Of a stretch of 64,000 nucleotides of DNA, positions 29,511-38,913 are shown in pieces. The notes beneath the pieces were generated by a model that was not told the origin of the DNA, ran no database searches, and saw only the letters and a list, made by a program, of their open reading frames with translations. The first letter of the stretch is position 1, and every line of letters starts with the position of its first letter. The position numbers and the translations under genes are program-made. Source of the DNA: Bacteroidales bacterium (lineage in GTDB: Bacteria; Bacteroidota; Bacteroidia; Bacteroidales; VadinHA17); the NCBI GenBank assembly GCA_021738535.1, contig JAIPBU010000016.1, positions 1 through 64,000 on the forward strand, written 5' to 3'.

Positions 29511-30215
29511 TTACATGATTACAGGCTGTAATTGCTCCTTGGCTTCTCTCCAGGCCGGTAAATATTTGTTCATGTAAGAATAAAACCTCTCATTGTGCTT
29601 TCTCTCAAGCAAGTGAACCATCTCATGCACAATAATATATTCCAGTATAAGATCATCATATTTTGCCAGCTCAAGGTTGAGCCATATTCTCTTCCTGGCA
29701 ATATTGCATGTGCCCCACCTGGTTTTCATCCTCTTTATCCTGGTCTCTGACACCCGTAAACCCATCCGCTTTTCCCACTTTGCTACAAGCAGGGGAACCT
29801 TTTCTTTCAGTCTTTCCCTGTACCACCATTCCAGTAATGCCTTTGTCTTTTCTGCAGTGCAGGCTGACCGGCAGCAAATAATAATTTCATCTTCCGTTAC
29901 ACTGACATCAGAGACAGATTTCCCGTTAACGACACGTAAAGTATACTTCTTTCCCCTGTAGTAATGAGATTCCCCGTCATTATAGGTTTTTAAGCTCCTT
30001 TCACCGATTTTTGACAGTTTTGTATGCTGCCGCTCTATCCAGGCCTTTTTCGAGTTTATAAAGCTCTTAACAGCCTTTGCAGGCATTTTTAAAGGGGCAG
30101 ATACAACCACCCTTCCGTCAGGGGGATATATCCTGATGTAGATATTTTTTATTGGTTTCCGGATAATTTCCATGGGAATGTTATCCCTGTCTTTTGCCTG
30201 TAACTTGTATATCAA
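29511..30215 (-). CDS. YgjP-like / DUF45 metallopeptidase
   Basis: YIIVHEMVHLLERKHNERFYSYM (HExxH), RMKTRWGTCNIARKRIWLNLELAKY. Confidence 0.9.
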   Translation of the reverse strand: MIYKLQAKDRDNIPMEIIRKPIKNIYIRIYPPDGRVVVSAPLKMPAKAVKSFINSKKAWIERQHTKLSKIGERSLKTYNDGESHYYRGKKYTLRVVNGKSVSDVSVTEDEIIICCRSACTAEKTKALLEWWYRERLKEKVPLLVAKWEKRMGLRVSETRIKRMKTRWGTCNIARKRIWLNLELAKYDDLILEYIIVHEMVHLLERKHNERFYSYMNKYLPAWREAKEQLQPVIM

Positions 30216-30290
30216 TTTTACCCCTCGTTATTCTTCTGCGCCAAATATACTTTTTTCCATGGCTGCAAACAGAATACAATTCATATTTTC

Positions 30291-30320
30291 TTGTTTATAT
30301 AAATCTTTTATTTAACTTTG
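30291..30320 (+). promoter_or_regulatory. Bacteroidota-type promoter (TTG -33 element, 19-bp spacer, TAACTTTG -7 element)
   Basis: TTG at 30291-30293 and TAACTTTG at 30313-30320 match the TTG / TAnnTTTG consensus. Confidence 0.6.
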
Positions 30321-30336
30321 CATTTCAAAGTACTTT
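30315..30336. promoter_or_regulatory. Operator-like element copy 1, ACTTTGCATTTCAAAGTACTTT
   Basis: 21/22 identical to the copy upstream of creD; contains CTTTG/CAAAG and AAAGTACTTT palindromes. Confidence 0.65.
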
Positions 30337-30340
30337 TAAA

Positions 30341-30928
30341 ATGAGCACCAATTCACATACAGAAGACCTGAAAACAATCAGGAAAATAATGGAAGAATCT
30401 TCCAGGTTTTTATCTCTTAGCGGATTATCTGGAATTTTTCCAGGTATTTTTGCGCTTATTGGTTTCTTTACTGCACTCTGGCTCTGCGGGAAAAATGATA
30501 TGAATATTAATACTGACCTTGCCATATTTATAGATGCAGTAGCGGTACTTTCTTTAGCCCTGATTACTGCTATCTTTTTTTCATACCGGAAAGCTAAACG
30601 CAAAGGTTTTAAAATCTGGACAACAGTCACGAAGAGCATGCTCGTTAGTCTTGCCGTACCTCTTCTGTCTGCAGCTATTCTGATACTGGTTTTTTACATG
30701 GATAATAATTTTCAGTATATCGTTCCTTCAATGCTTATTTTTTACGGTATTGCCCTGGTAAGCGCAGGTAAATTCATGTTTGGTGAAATAATATACCTTG
30801 GTATACTTGAAATAATTACAGGATTCGTAGCACTTTTTTTACCGGAGTATGGATTATATTTCTGGGGTTTTGGATTTGGAATACTTCATATTGTGTATGG
30901 TACCATTATGTACAGGAAATACATGTAA
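30341..30928 (+). CDS. Polytopic membrane protein of a wHTH/CreD-associated module
   Basis: Several hydrophobic segments; start at MSTNSHTEDLKTIR chosen because it follows the promoter/operator element; track ORF starts at 30194. Confidence 0.7.
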   Translation: MSTNSHTEDLKTIRKIMEESSRFLSLSGLSGIFPGIFALIGFFTALWLCGKNDMNINTDLAIFIDAVAVLSLALITAIFFSYRKAKRKGFKIWTTVTKSMLVSLAVPLLSAAILILVFYMDNNFQYIVPSMLIFYGIALVSAGKFMFGEIIYLGILEIITGFVALFLPEYGLYFWGFGFGILHIVYGTIMYRKYM

Positions 30929-30947
30929 ATTGTGTAAGTGATAGGGA

Positions 30948-31244
30948 ATGAAAGAAATTATCAATAATCTCAGTAAACTTCTTGAAAATCGTCTAAGACT
31001 TGGAATTATGTCGGCTCTGATGGTAAATGAAAGTCTTGATTTTAATAAGCTCAAAGCCCTGCTTGATGCCACTGACGGGAACCTGGCTACTCACCTGAAA
31101 ACTCTTGAAAAGCATAAGCTTATTAAAGTAAATAAGAAATTCGTGGGGCGTAAACCCAATACAAACTATTCAATAACAAATGAGGGCAGTAAGGTGTTTA
31201 AACAACACCTGGATGCCCTCGAACAGTTAATAAAAAACAAATAA
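30948..31244 (+). CDS. Winged-helix transcriptional regulator (MarR/ArsR-like DNA-binding domain)
   Basis: 98 aa; LENRLRLGIMSALMVNESLDFNKLKALLDATDGNLATHLKTLEKHKLIKVNKKFVGRKPNTNYSITNEG. Confidence 0.88.
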   Translation: MKEIINNLSKLLENRLRLGIMSALMVNESLDFNKLKALLDATDGNLATHLKTLEKHKLIKVNKKFVGRKPNTNYSITNEGSKVFKQHLDALEQLIKNK

Positions 31245-31259
31245 TTTTTTTATTCATAC

Positions 31260-31281
31260 ACTTTGTATTTCAAAGTACTTT
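31260..31281. promoter_or_regulatory. Operator-like element copy 2, ACTTTGTATTTCAAAGTACTTT
   Basis: 21/22 identical to 30315-30336. Confidence 0.65.
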
Positions 31282-31294
31282 AAAACTATAAAAG

Positions 31295-32608
31295 ATGAAA
31301 GACACTGATCAAAATGAAATCCGCTGGTACGAGACCATGACCTTTAAAATGGCACTGCTTGGCATTATGGCAATCATGTTCCTTGTTCCTCTTCAACTGA
31401 TCCAATCAATGATTGCAGAAAGAGCTGAAAACTCAAGGCTGGTACAACAGCAAATATCAGAAGAATGGGGCAAGAAACAAATAATTACAGGGCCTGTTCT
31501 TAACATACCTGTTAGCCGTGTTAATCGTCTGAGCGATGACAAGGAGGAACGTGAAACACTCCTCTGGCACATAATGCCCGGCGAACTCAATGTTTCTGGA
31601 CTTGTAGAGCCCCGGGTCAGGTATAAGGGAATATATGAAACTGTAATATATGAAGCTGACATGACATTCCGTGGTTTTTTCAGAATACCGGAACTTACAG
31701 GAGATAAATCTGACTATGAAATAATGTGGAGTGAAGCGTATTATACCCTGGGAATATCAGATAACCGGGGAATCAAAGACAGCATTTCACTCCTTGCGGG
31801 CAATGCGCATATATCAGCAGAACCGGGCGCAAGGGATAAGGATGTATTCACTTCAGGTGTTACATTTCCTGCCTTCATTAACAAGGACAGTGGAAGAATT
31901 CCATTCTCCCTGGATCTGGGTTTAAAAGGTTCATCCGGAATATTTTTTTCCCCGGTGGGAAAGAAAACCACAGTTGATCTTAGTTCATCCTGGACAGCTC
32001 CCTCTTTTACCGGCAATTTCCTTCCGGACGAAAGGACTGTTGATGACGATGGTTTTGAAGCAAAATGGAATATAACACATTTGAACAGGAATTTTCCCCT
32101 GACCTGGTTTGGAAAGATACATGATCCTGAACAGGAATCTTTTGGGTTTGATATGATACTTGAGGTGGATCATTACAGGAAGGCAGAGCGCAGCGCCAAA
32201 TACGGGCTCCTGTTTATTGCCTTTACCTTCCTTGTACTGCTCTTCCTTGAATTGTCAGCTAACAGGAAAATTCATTTGTTCCATTATTTTTTAGTCTCGC
32301 TGTCCCTGGTATTGTTTTTTTCATTATTAACCTCCCTGAGTGAGCATATAGGATTCAGTCCGGCCTATATTGTATCATCAGTGGCAACTATCGGTCTTTT
32401 ATCCGCCTTCAGCCGGTCATTATTTAAAAAAAGAAAATTTGTCCTTATAATCAGCGGTATGCTTACACTGTTATATGCTTTTATATATATTCTCCTTGCA
32501 CTAAATGAGTTTGCTTACCTCGCCGGAAATATAGGCTTGTTTGTTGGTCTGGCTGTACTGATGTGGATGTCGTCCAGGATGAACCTCTTCGGTAGGAGCA
32601 GTATTTAA
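31295..32608 (+). CDS. creD: Cell envelope integrity inner-membrane protein CreD
   Basis: LVPLQLIQSMIAERAENSRLVQQQISEEWGKKQIITGPVLNIPV; FGFDMILEVDHYRKAERSAKYGLLFIAFTFLVLLFLEL. Confidence 0.93.
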   Translation: MKDTDQNEIRWYETMTFKMALLGIMAIMFLVPLQLIQSMIAERAENSRLVQQQISEEWGKKQIITGPVLNIPVSRVNRLSDDKEERETLLWHIMPGELNVSGLVEPRVRYKGIYETVIYEADMTFRGFFRIPELTGDKSDYEIMWSEAYYTLGISDNRGIKDSISLLAGNAHISAEPGARDKDVFTSGVTFPAFINKDSGRIPFSLDLGLKGSSGIFFSPVGKKTTVDLSSSWTAPSFTGNFLPDERTVDDDGFEAKWNITHLNRNFPLTWFGKIHDPEQESFGFDMILEVDHYRKAERSAKYGLLFIAFTFLVLLFLELSANRKIHLFHYFLVSLSLVLFFSLLTSLSEHIGFSPAYIVSSVATIGLLSAFSRSLFKKRKFVLIISGMLTLLYAFIYILLALNEFAYLAGNIGLFVGLAVLMWMSSRMNLFGRSSI

Positions 32609-32616
32609 ACCATGAA

Positions 32617-32640
32617 AGGGGCGCAAAATTTTGCGCCTCT
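32617..32640. terminator. Palindromic hairpin downstream of creD
   Basis: GGCGCAAAATTTTGCGCC perfect 18-bp palindrome extended by AGG/TCT (one G-T); no long T-tract follows. Confidence 0.55.
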
Positions 32641-32718
32641 TACAATAATTGTCTCCTTCGCTTCGCTGAGGATGATAATTAAATCTTTTTTACTATTTTG
32701 CGGCCTCAAACTTTTATT

Positions 32719-33327
32719 ATGTCAATAAAGACTAAATCCTTACTGCTCATACTGTTAATACTGGTTGTTGATCAGGTTTTCAAGATATGGATCAAGACAA
32801 CAATGGTCATTGGGGAAGAAAAACATATCCTGGGCGACTGGTTTATACTTCATTTCATTGAAAATAACGGTATGGCTTTCGGAATGGAGATGGGTGGGAA
32901 AGCAGGTAAACTGATATTAAGCCTCTTCCGCATACTTGCATCAATTGGAATTGGATGGTATGTTTTTCACCTGATTAAAAATAATGCACACCCTGGTTTT
33001 ATACTGGCTGTTAGTGCAATATTTGCAGGAGCAGTGGGTAACATAATAGACAGTGCTTTTTACGGTATGATATTCAGCGAAAGTTTTTATGAGCCTGCCG
33101 TTGCCTTTCCTCCTGAGGGTGGTTATTCATCATTCCTGCATGGCCGTGTAGTCGACATGCTCTATTTTCCCGTAGTTGATACAACCTGGCCGGAATGGTC
33201 GCCTATCAGGCCCGGACGCTCTCTTGTTTTCTTCAGACCGGTGTTTAACCTGGCCGATAGCGCAGTAACAATTGGAGTCTTTCTTATTATAATCTTTCAG
33301 AAACGCTTTTTAAAAGATCTTAACTAG
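32719..33327 (+). CDS. lspA: Lipoprotein signal peptidase
   Basis: LVVDQVFKIWIK, IENNGMAFGM, GAVGNIIDSAFYG, VFNLADSAVTIGV; ATG at 32719 preferred. Confidence 0.93.
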   Translation: MSIKTKSLLLILLILVVDQVFKIWIKTTMVIGEEKHILGDWFILHFIENNGMAFGMEMGGKAGKLILSLFRILASIGIGWYVFHLIKNNAHPGFILAVSAIFAGAVGNIIDSAFYGMIFSESFYEPAVAFPPEGGYSSFLHGRVVDMLYFPVVDTTWPEWSPIRPGRSLVFFRPVFNLADSAVTIGVFLIIIFQKRFLKDLN

Positions 33328-33644
33328 TTTGCCTTGCACATACTGATACATTCCACGATATTCCTCAAACTTTCGTGTTTGAGTGAATAGTAGGTCTTTT
33401 TACCTTCCCTTCTGGATACCAGTACCCCCTTATCCTTCAATATGCCGAGGTGATGTGAGGTAGTGGATTGTTCTATTCCCAGTCTTTCGTGTATTTGTGT
33501 TACCGACAATGATTCTCCCTCCTCAAGAAACCCAATTATTGCTATCCTCATCGGATGAGCTATTGCCTTCAACATATTTGCCGCCCTGTCCAGTTGCTCC
33601 GGATTTAACCTTATCTTTTCCATATATAGCTCCTTTGTATTCAC
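33324..33644 (-). CDS. ArsR-family winged-helix regulator
   Basis: ANMLKAIAHPMRIAIIGFLEEGESLSVTQIHERLGIEQSTTSHHLGILKDKGVLVSRREGKKTYYSL. Confidence 0.9.
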   Translation of the reverse strand: MNTKELYMEKIRLNPEQLDRAANMLKAIAHPMRIAIIGFLEEGESLSVTQIHERLGIEQSTTSHHLGILKDKGVLVSRREGKKTYYSLKHESLRNIVECISMCKAN

Positions 33645-33813
33645 ATTACAAATATATATAAATATGTTAATATGTTAAAGGTCATTCTAATAATTTATAT
33701 AACCGCCAACAACATAACTCTTGTTTTGTTAGTAGCATGTATTTGATTCTATTTGATAATCATCAGGTAGGGTAAGGCTATATTTTTTATATTTGAATAT
33801 TCAAAATTTATAT

Positions 33814-34782
33814 ATGCTCAGTTCAATTAAAAAACCGGTTGCAAAAGAAATGAAAGAATTTGAGCGCTATTTTAACAATACGCTGCAAACCAAAGTTCCA
33901 CTGCTTAAGATCATTCTTAATTATATCATGAGAAGAAAGGGCAAGCAAATGAGGCCTATGCTTGTTTTTCTGTCGGCCGGATTGAATGGTAAGATTAAAG
34001 AGTCTTCTTATGTGGCCGCCACGTTCATTGAGCTCTTACATACTGCAACCCTTGTACATGACGATGTGGTAGACAATGCCAGGGAACGGAGGGGTGCTTT
34101 ATCCATTAATGCCCTGTGGAATTCGAAAATAGCTGTTCTCACGGGAGACTATTTACTGGCGCAGGGTTTGCTTATCAGCGTTCAGAAAGACGCATTTAAC
34201 ATGCTTGAGATAGTGAGCGAAGCCGTTCAGGCAATGAGTGAAGGAGAGCTCCTCCAGTTGCAAAAAGCAAGAAAACTTAACATTACCGAGGATGTTTACT
34301 TTGATATAATCAGGATGAAAACAGCCTCGCTGCTCGCAGCTTGTACGGCATGTGGAACCGCTTCAGTTACAACTGATCCTGAACAAATCAAGTTAATGAA
34401 GGATCTGGGTGAGAATATTGGCATTGCCTTCCAGATAAGAGATGATATGTTTGATTATCTCAACAATGGAAAAACCGGCAAATCATCAGGTAACGATATT
34501 AAGGAAAAAAAAATAACCCTTCCACTTATACATGCCCTTGATAAAACTTCGGCTGGAAGGAAAAAACAAATACTATCCATTATCAAAAACAAAAAGAAAT
34601 CTCCCAAACAGATCAAAGAGGTAATTGATTTTGTTGTCGAAAACGGGGGCACAGAATATGCAGCTAATATGATGGATAAATACCGTGACAAGGCTTTTGC
34701 CATTCTGGACACTTTCCGGGACAGTGATTACAAAACATCCATGAGGGAGTTTATTACCTATACCACTTCGAGAGCAAAATAA
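33814..34782 (+). CDS. Polyprenyl diphosphate synthase
   Basis: GKQMRPMLVFLSAG, LVHDDVVDNARERRG, QIRDDMFDY; start at MLSSIKKP preferred over 33793. Confidence 0.93.
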   Translation: MLSSIKKPVAKEMKEFERYFNNTLQTKVPLLKIILNYIMRRKGKQMRPMLVFLSAGLNGKIKESSYVAATFIELLHTATLVHDDVVDNARERRGALSINALWNSKIAVLTGDYLLAQGLLISVQKDAFNMLEIVSEAVQAMSEGELLQLQKARKLNITEDVYFDIIRMKTASLLAACTACGTASVTTDPEQIKLMKDLGENIGIAFQIRDDMFDYLNNGKTGKSSGNDIKEKKITLPLIHALDKTSAGRKKQILSIIKNKKKSPKQIKEVIDFVVENGGTEYAANMMDKYRDKAFAILDTFRDSDYKTSMREFITYTTSRAK

Positions 34783-34863
34783 AGACGAAAGAGGACCGAG
34801 CGTTAATAACCGAACGAAGAGAGCTCGCGAGCGGCTGGAGATTGTGGCCATCGGGAGCGAGCA

Positions 34864-34882
34864 ATTTGCCCGGTGGGCAAAT
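34864..34882. repeat. Hairpin ATTTGCCC-GGT-GGGCAAAT downstream of polyprenyl synthase
   Basis: Perfect 8-bp inverted repeat, 3-nt loop. Confidence 0.7.
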
Positions 34883-35104
34883 CTAGCGAGGGGCCAGGTA
34901 GTGGGGAGAAAGACAAAAGATAAAAGGAGTGCCACCAGACTTAGCCTCTCTTTTACCGCCTTATTATCAGGTAAGACAGTACCTAAGCAGAGTCTCCACA
35001 TGAATTTTTAAACCTGCTTAAGGTAAAACTAACCATATTATCATCTAATCCGCTGTTTATAAGCAATTTGTATAGCAAAGGAACATGAATAATAATTCAT
35101 CCAT

Positions 35105-36892
35105 CTAGGATAAATTCCTGATAAAATCCTGCATTTTCTTCGTTTTTGCCGGTCCAACAACTTTTTCCATTTCTTCCGGAGAAGCTTCCTTTATTTTTTC
35201 AAATGATCCGAATTTTTTAATAAGAACTTCTTTTGTTTTTGGTCCTATCCCATTAATTTCATCCAGCCTGGATTTTATCATTCCCTTGCTTCTCTTGTTC
35301 CTGTGAAATTCAATTCCAAAACGGTGAGCTTCATTCCTCAGGTGTTGTATTATTTTAAGGCTGACTGAATTTTTATCGATGTACAATGGGACTGAATCGC
35401 CGGGGAAATAAATTTCTTCAAGTTTTTTCGCAATACCTATCACAGGAACTTTATTTCTTATTCCCAGTTCATCCAGACTTTTTACAGCAGCGTTCAGCTG
35501 GCCCTTTCCCCCGTCAATAATTACTAGTTGCGGCAGAGAACTGTCTTCATCCATCATCCTCCTGTACCTCCTGAAAACAACTTCTTCCATCGATGCATAA
35601 TCGTCAGGACCTCTTACGCTTTTAATATTGTAATGCCTGTATTCCTTCCTGGATGGTTTGACATTTCTGAATACCACACATGCTGCCACCGGATCTGATC
35701 CCTGTATGTTTGAATTATCGAAACACTCAATATGTTCGGGTAATGAGGGAAGGTGCAGATCCCTTTTCATTCTTTCCATATTCTGTTTAATACGCTCACG
35801 TGGAGCTTTAGGACCTGTTTTCCTGCGGTTTAGCTTATAAACTCTGGCATTTCTTTCAGAAAGTTCCAGCAGGCGCTTTTTATCTCCTTTCCCCGGATTT
35901 GTATATTTTACACCCGAAATCCTTATATCCGGAATATCTGTAACAATTACTTCCGGTGCTTTACTTGAATGGCGTTCTCTTAACTCGGTAATAGCCAATG
36001 CAATAAGCTCTTCATTGCTTTCTTCGATGCGCTTTCTTAGCTCAATTGTATGTGTCTGCACTATCGCTCCCCTAATGATTTTCAGATAGTTAACAAATAT
36101 ATTGCCTCCTTCAGCGTCAACACCAAAAACATCAGCATCTTTTATCCTGGGATTTACAACGGTAGACCTGCTGCGATATTTGTTAATTATCTCCAGTTTA
36201 TCCTTGATCACCTGAGCCTCTTCAAACTTAAGCGCATCTGCATATTCCTTCATCAGGTTTTTCAGGTATATAGTCACAGTATGTAAATTTCCTTTAAGAA
36301 TCTCCTTAACCTGTCGGATTGATTCATTATAATCTTGATCGCTTTGCTTCCCTTCACAGGGACCAAGACAATTACCCAGGTGGTACTCAAGGCAAACCTT
36401 GTACTTACCCTCCTCTATCTTTTCCTTTGCAAGGTTATGTGAGCAGGTTCTTAAGGGATATAATTTTTTTATCAAACCCAACAGGGTCTTGACCATTACC
36501 ACAGATGTGTAAGGTCCGTAATATACCGAGCCATCCCTTACCACGTTCCTGGTCATAAATACCCTTGGAAAAGCTTCGTCCTTCACGCAAATCCATGGGA
36601 AGGTCTTATCGTCTTTGAGCAGGACATTATACCTGGGCTGATATCTTTTTATAAGGTTGTTTTCCAGCAGCAGGGCATCAGATTCCGTTTCAACAACAGC
36701 ATGCTGTATATCTACAACCCTTTGCATCATTACCCTTGTTTTCCCACTCAGGTTTTTGTTGAAATATGAAGCAACCCGCTTTCTCAGATTCTTAGCTTTT
36801 CCTACATATATTAGTTTTCCCTCACTGTCATAAAAACGATATACACCGGGACTGCCAGGTAAATTTTTTGCGATATTTCTAATTCCTTCCAC
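35105..36892 (-). CDS. uvrC: Excinuclease ABC subunit C
   Basis: GIY-YIG domain (PGVYRFYDSEGKLIYVGKAKNLRKRVASYF), FDNSNIQGSDPVAACVVF, C-terminal HhH. Confidence 0.97.
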   Translation of the reverse strand: MEGIRNIAKNLPGSPGVYRFYDSEGKLIYVGKAKNLRKRVASYFNKNLSGKTRVMMQRVVDIQHAVVETESDALLLENNLIKRYQPRYNVLLKDDKTFPWICVKDEAFPRVFMTRNVVRDGSVYYGPYTSVVMVKTLLGLIKKLYPLRTCSHNLAKEKIEEGKYKVCLEYHLGNCLGPCEGKQSDQDYNESIRQVKEILKGNLHTVTIYLKNLMKEYADALKFEEAQVIKDKLEIINKYRSRSTVVNPRIKDADVFGVDAEGGNIFVNYLKIIRGAIVQTHTIELRKRIEESNEELIALAITELRERHSSKAPEVIVTDIPDIRISGVKYTNPGKGDKKRLLELSERNARVYKLNRRKTGPKAPRERIKQNMERMKRDLHLPSLPEHIECFDNSNIQGSDPVAACVVFRNVKPSRKEYRHYNIKSVRGPDDYASMEEVVFRRYRRMMDEDSSLPQLVIIDGGKGQLNAAVKSLDELGIRNKVPVIGIAKKLEEIYFPGDSVPLYIDKNSVSLKIIQHLRNEAHRFGIEFHRNKRSKGMIKSRLDEINGIGPKTKEVLIKKFGSFEKIKEASPEEMEKVVGPAKTKKMQDFIRNLS

Positions 36893-37143
36893 AGCAGCAA
36901 AAATATAAAAAGGATTTGAATTCTGGCAGGTGATTGGGAGACGGAGAGAGACTCAGTAACTTAATTACCTCATCTCTTGACCCCCCGCGCTTTGTCCGAC
37001 GAAGCCCGAAGGGAGAAGTTGGAAGGGTTTAATATAAATAGCCCAGGTTTCACCCGTGGGTAAGGATGTTTACATAATCAACCTTTTCACGCGTGGGGAC
37101 GACAAAGCAATTGAGTGACTTAATAACATCCCGGATTACAGAC

Positions 37144-38772
37144 TCATTCTGCCCCAACAAATAAATCTACGAAATCAAATTTATTTACATCGAACAGGCC
37201 TTTATCAGTGAGCTTGAGATCCGGGATAACCGGTAATGCCATGAAAGAAAGTGTCATAAAAGGAGCCCTGAAACTACAACCCAGTTCTTTCACCCTGCGG
37301 GATAATTCTTCATATTTCGCGGCTACTGTTCCACATGGAACATTTGTCATTATCCCTCCTATTTCCAGCTGCAATGAATTAAGCTCATTACCGTCATACA
37401 CAGATAAGCCTCCTTTCATTTCCACTACACTGTTTATTGCTTTGCATATAGATTCATCATCAACACCAAGCGCAATGATATTGTGACTGTCGTGAGCAAC
37501 GGATGATGCAAAAGCTCCCTTTTGCAGGCCATAACCACTAATAAATGCAATAGCAGGATCACCGTCATTATACCTGTCCTTTACAACTATTTTCAGTATA
37601 TCCTGACCGGTACCTGATACTACATTCCCATTATTAATAACTGCATCCTTTATTAGATGATCTGTTATCAGCTCACCATCGCTGGCCTTAATAAGTCTTA
37701 TTTTACTGCCATAAGCACTTACTTGTATATCACTCTTACTGATTTTAGCAGAATTAAACCTGTTTATCTCTTTTCCTTTCCGGGCCTTAAAGCTTACATC
37801 CTGGCCGTCATACACCTTCTTCCCGTCTATCCAGGTCTCTTTAATATTGAACTCATATGGATTATCGATAACAATAAAATCAGCACTGTCTCCCTCTTTC
37901 AATCTACCCACATCAAGACTATAATGCTCTACCGGGTTAAAAACTGAAATTTTAATAACATCAAAAATATCATAACCAAGTTCAATCAGCTTCTTAACAA
38001 GCAGGTTAATGTGACCCATTTTTAACATCTCCGGATGCAGGTCATCAGAACAAAGCATTAACTTTGAGCAGTCGTCACCAAGCAGGTAATGAAAACTATC
38101 AAGGCTTCTTGCTGCACTTCCCTCCCTGATCTGTATCTTCATTCCTTTATCCATCTTTTCCCTGGCCTCTTCAATATCAATACTTTCATGATCAGTACTT
38201 ATACCTGCATCTATATATTTCTGCAAATCCCTTCCCCGTAATCCGGGAGCATGACCATCTACCGGCTTCCCTTTATCCAGTGCACTTTTTATTTTCTTTG
38301 CAGTCTGCTCATTATTTCCTAACACACCAGGCACATTCATCATCTCTGAAAGATATCTGACCTCATCCATTCTTAATAATTCTTCAACTCCTTTAGCATC
38401 TATAGTTCCACCGCTTGTTTCAAAAGGTGTTGCAGGAACACATGATGGAGCGCCAAAATAAAATTTCAAAGGCACTTTTCCGCAGTTTTCTATCATATAT
38501 TCCACTCCTTCAACTCCCATTACATTGGCAATCTCATGCGGATCAGTCACCACGCCTACAGTACCATGCCGGACTGCCTCCTCAGCAAAGGCAGAAGGTG
38601 TGAGCATAGAACTCTCAATATGTATATGTGAATCTACCAGCCCGGGTAGTATATAGACATCCTTATCTGTTTCCTCTTGTTTTATCCTCATTATCCTCCC
38701 ACCTTCTACCTCAACGCTGCCACGAATAAATTCCCTGTTATCTATATCAAAAATATTTCCAAAAACTTTCAT
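37144..38772 (-). CDS. ade: Adenine deaminase
   Basis: LPGLVDSHIHIESSMLTP, GTVGVVTDPHEIANVMG, LCSDDLHPEML. Confidence 0.95.
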   Translation of the reverse strand: MKVFGNIFDIDNREFIRGSVEVEGGRIMRIKQEETDKDVYILPGLVDSHIHIESSMLTPSAFAEEAVRHGTVGVVTDPHEIANVMGVEGVEYMIENCGKVPLKFYFGAPSCVPATPFETSGGTIDAKGVEELLRMDEVRYLSEMMNVPGVLGNNEQTAKKIKSALDKGKPVDGHAPGLRGRDLQKYIDAGISTDHESIDIEEAREKMDKGMKIQIREGSAARSLDSFHYLLGDDCSKLMLCSDDLHPEMLKMGHINLLVKKLIELGYDIFDVIKISVFNPVEHYSLDVGRLKEGDSADFIVIDNPYEFNIKETWIDGKKVYDGQDVSFKARKGKEINRFNSAKISKSDIQVSAYGSKIRLIKASDGELITDHLIKDAVINNGNVVSGTGQDILKIVVKDRYNDGDPAIAFISGYGLQKGAFASSVAHDSHNIIALGVDDESICKAINSVVEMKGGLSVYDGNELNSLQLEIGGIMTNVPCGTVAAKYEELSRRVKELGCSFRAPFMTLSFMALPVIPDLKLTDKGLFDVNKFDFVDLFVGAE

Positions 38773-38788
38773 AATATATTTTCATAAA

Positions 38789-38804
38789 TTGTTCCACGTG
38801 AAAC
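38789..38804. promoter_or_regulatory. parS site (ParB binding site) candidate
   Basis: TGTTCCACGTGAAACA matches TGTTNCACGTGAAACA at all positions; intergenic. Confidence 0.85.
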
Positions 38805-38880
38805 AATACATTTATAATTTATAATTGATAATTGTCAATTTGGGTCTTTTTACACTTTCCGGACCCATTATAAATAATCA

Positions 38881-38908
38881 ACAATCAATTGACAACAATC
38901 AATTGACA
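38881..38908. repeat. Perfect 14-bp tandem duplication ACAATCAATTGACA x2
   Basis: Read directly in the sequence. Confidence 0.9.
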
Positions 38909-38913
38909 CTACC

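Noticed and set aside
37327-37342. Second parS-like sequence TGTTCCACATGGAACA inside ade
   Set aside because: Two mismatches to the consensus, one in the invariant CACGTG core, and it is within conserved ade coding sequence (NVPCGTVAA).
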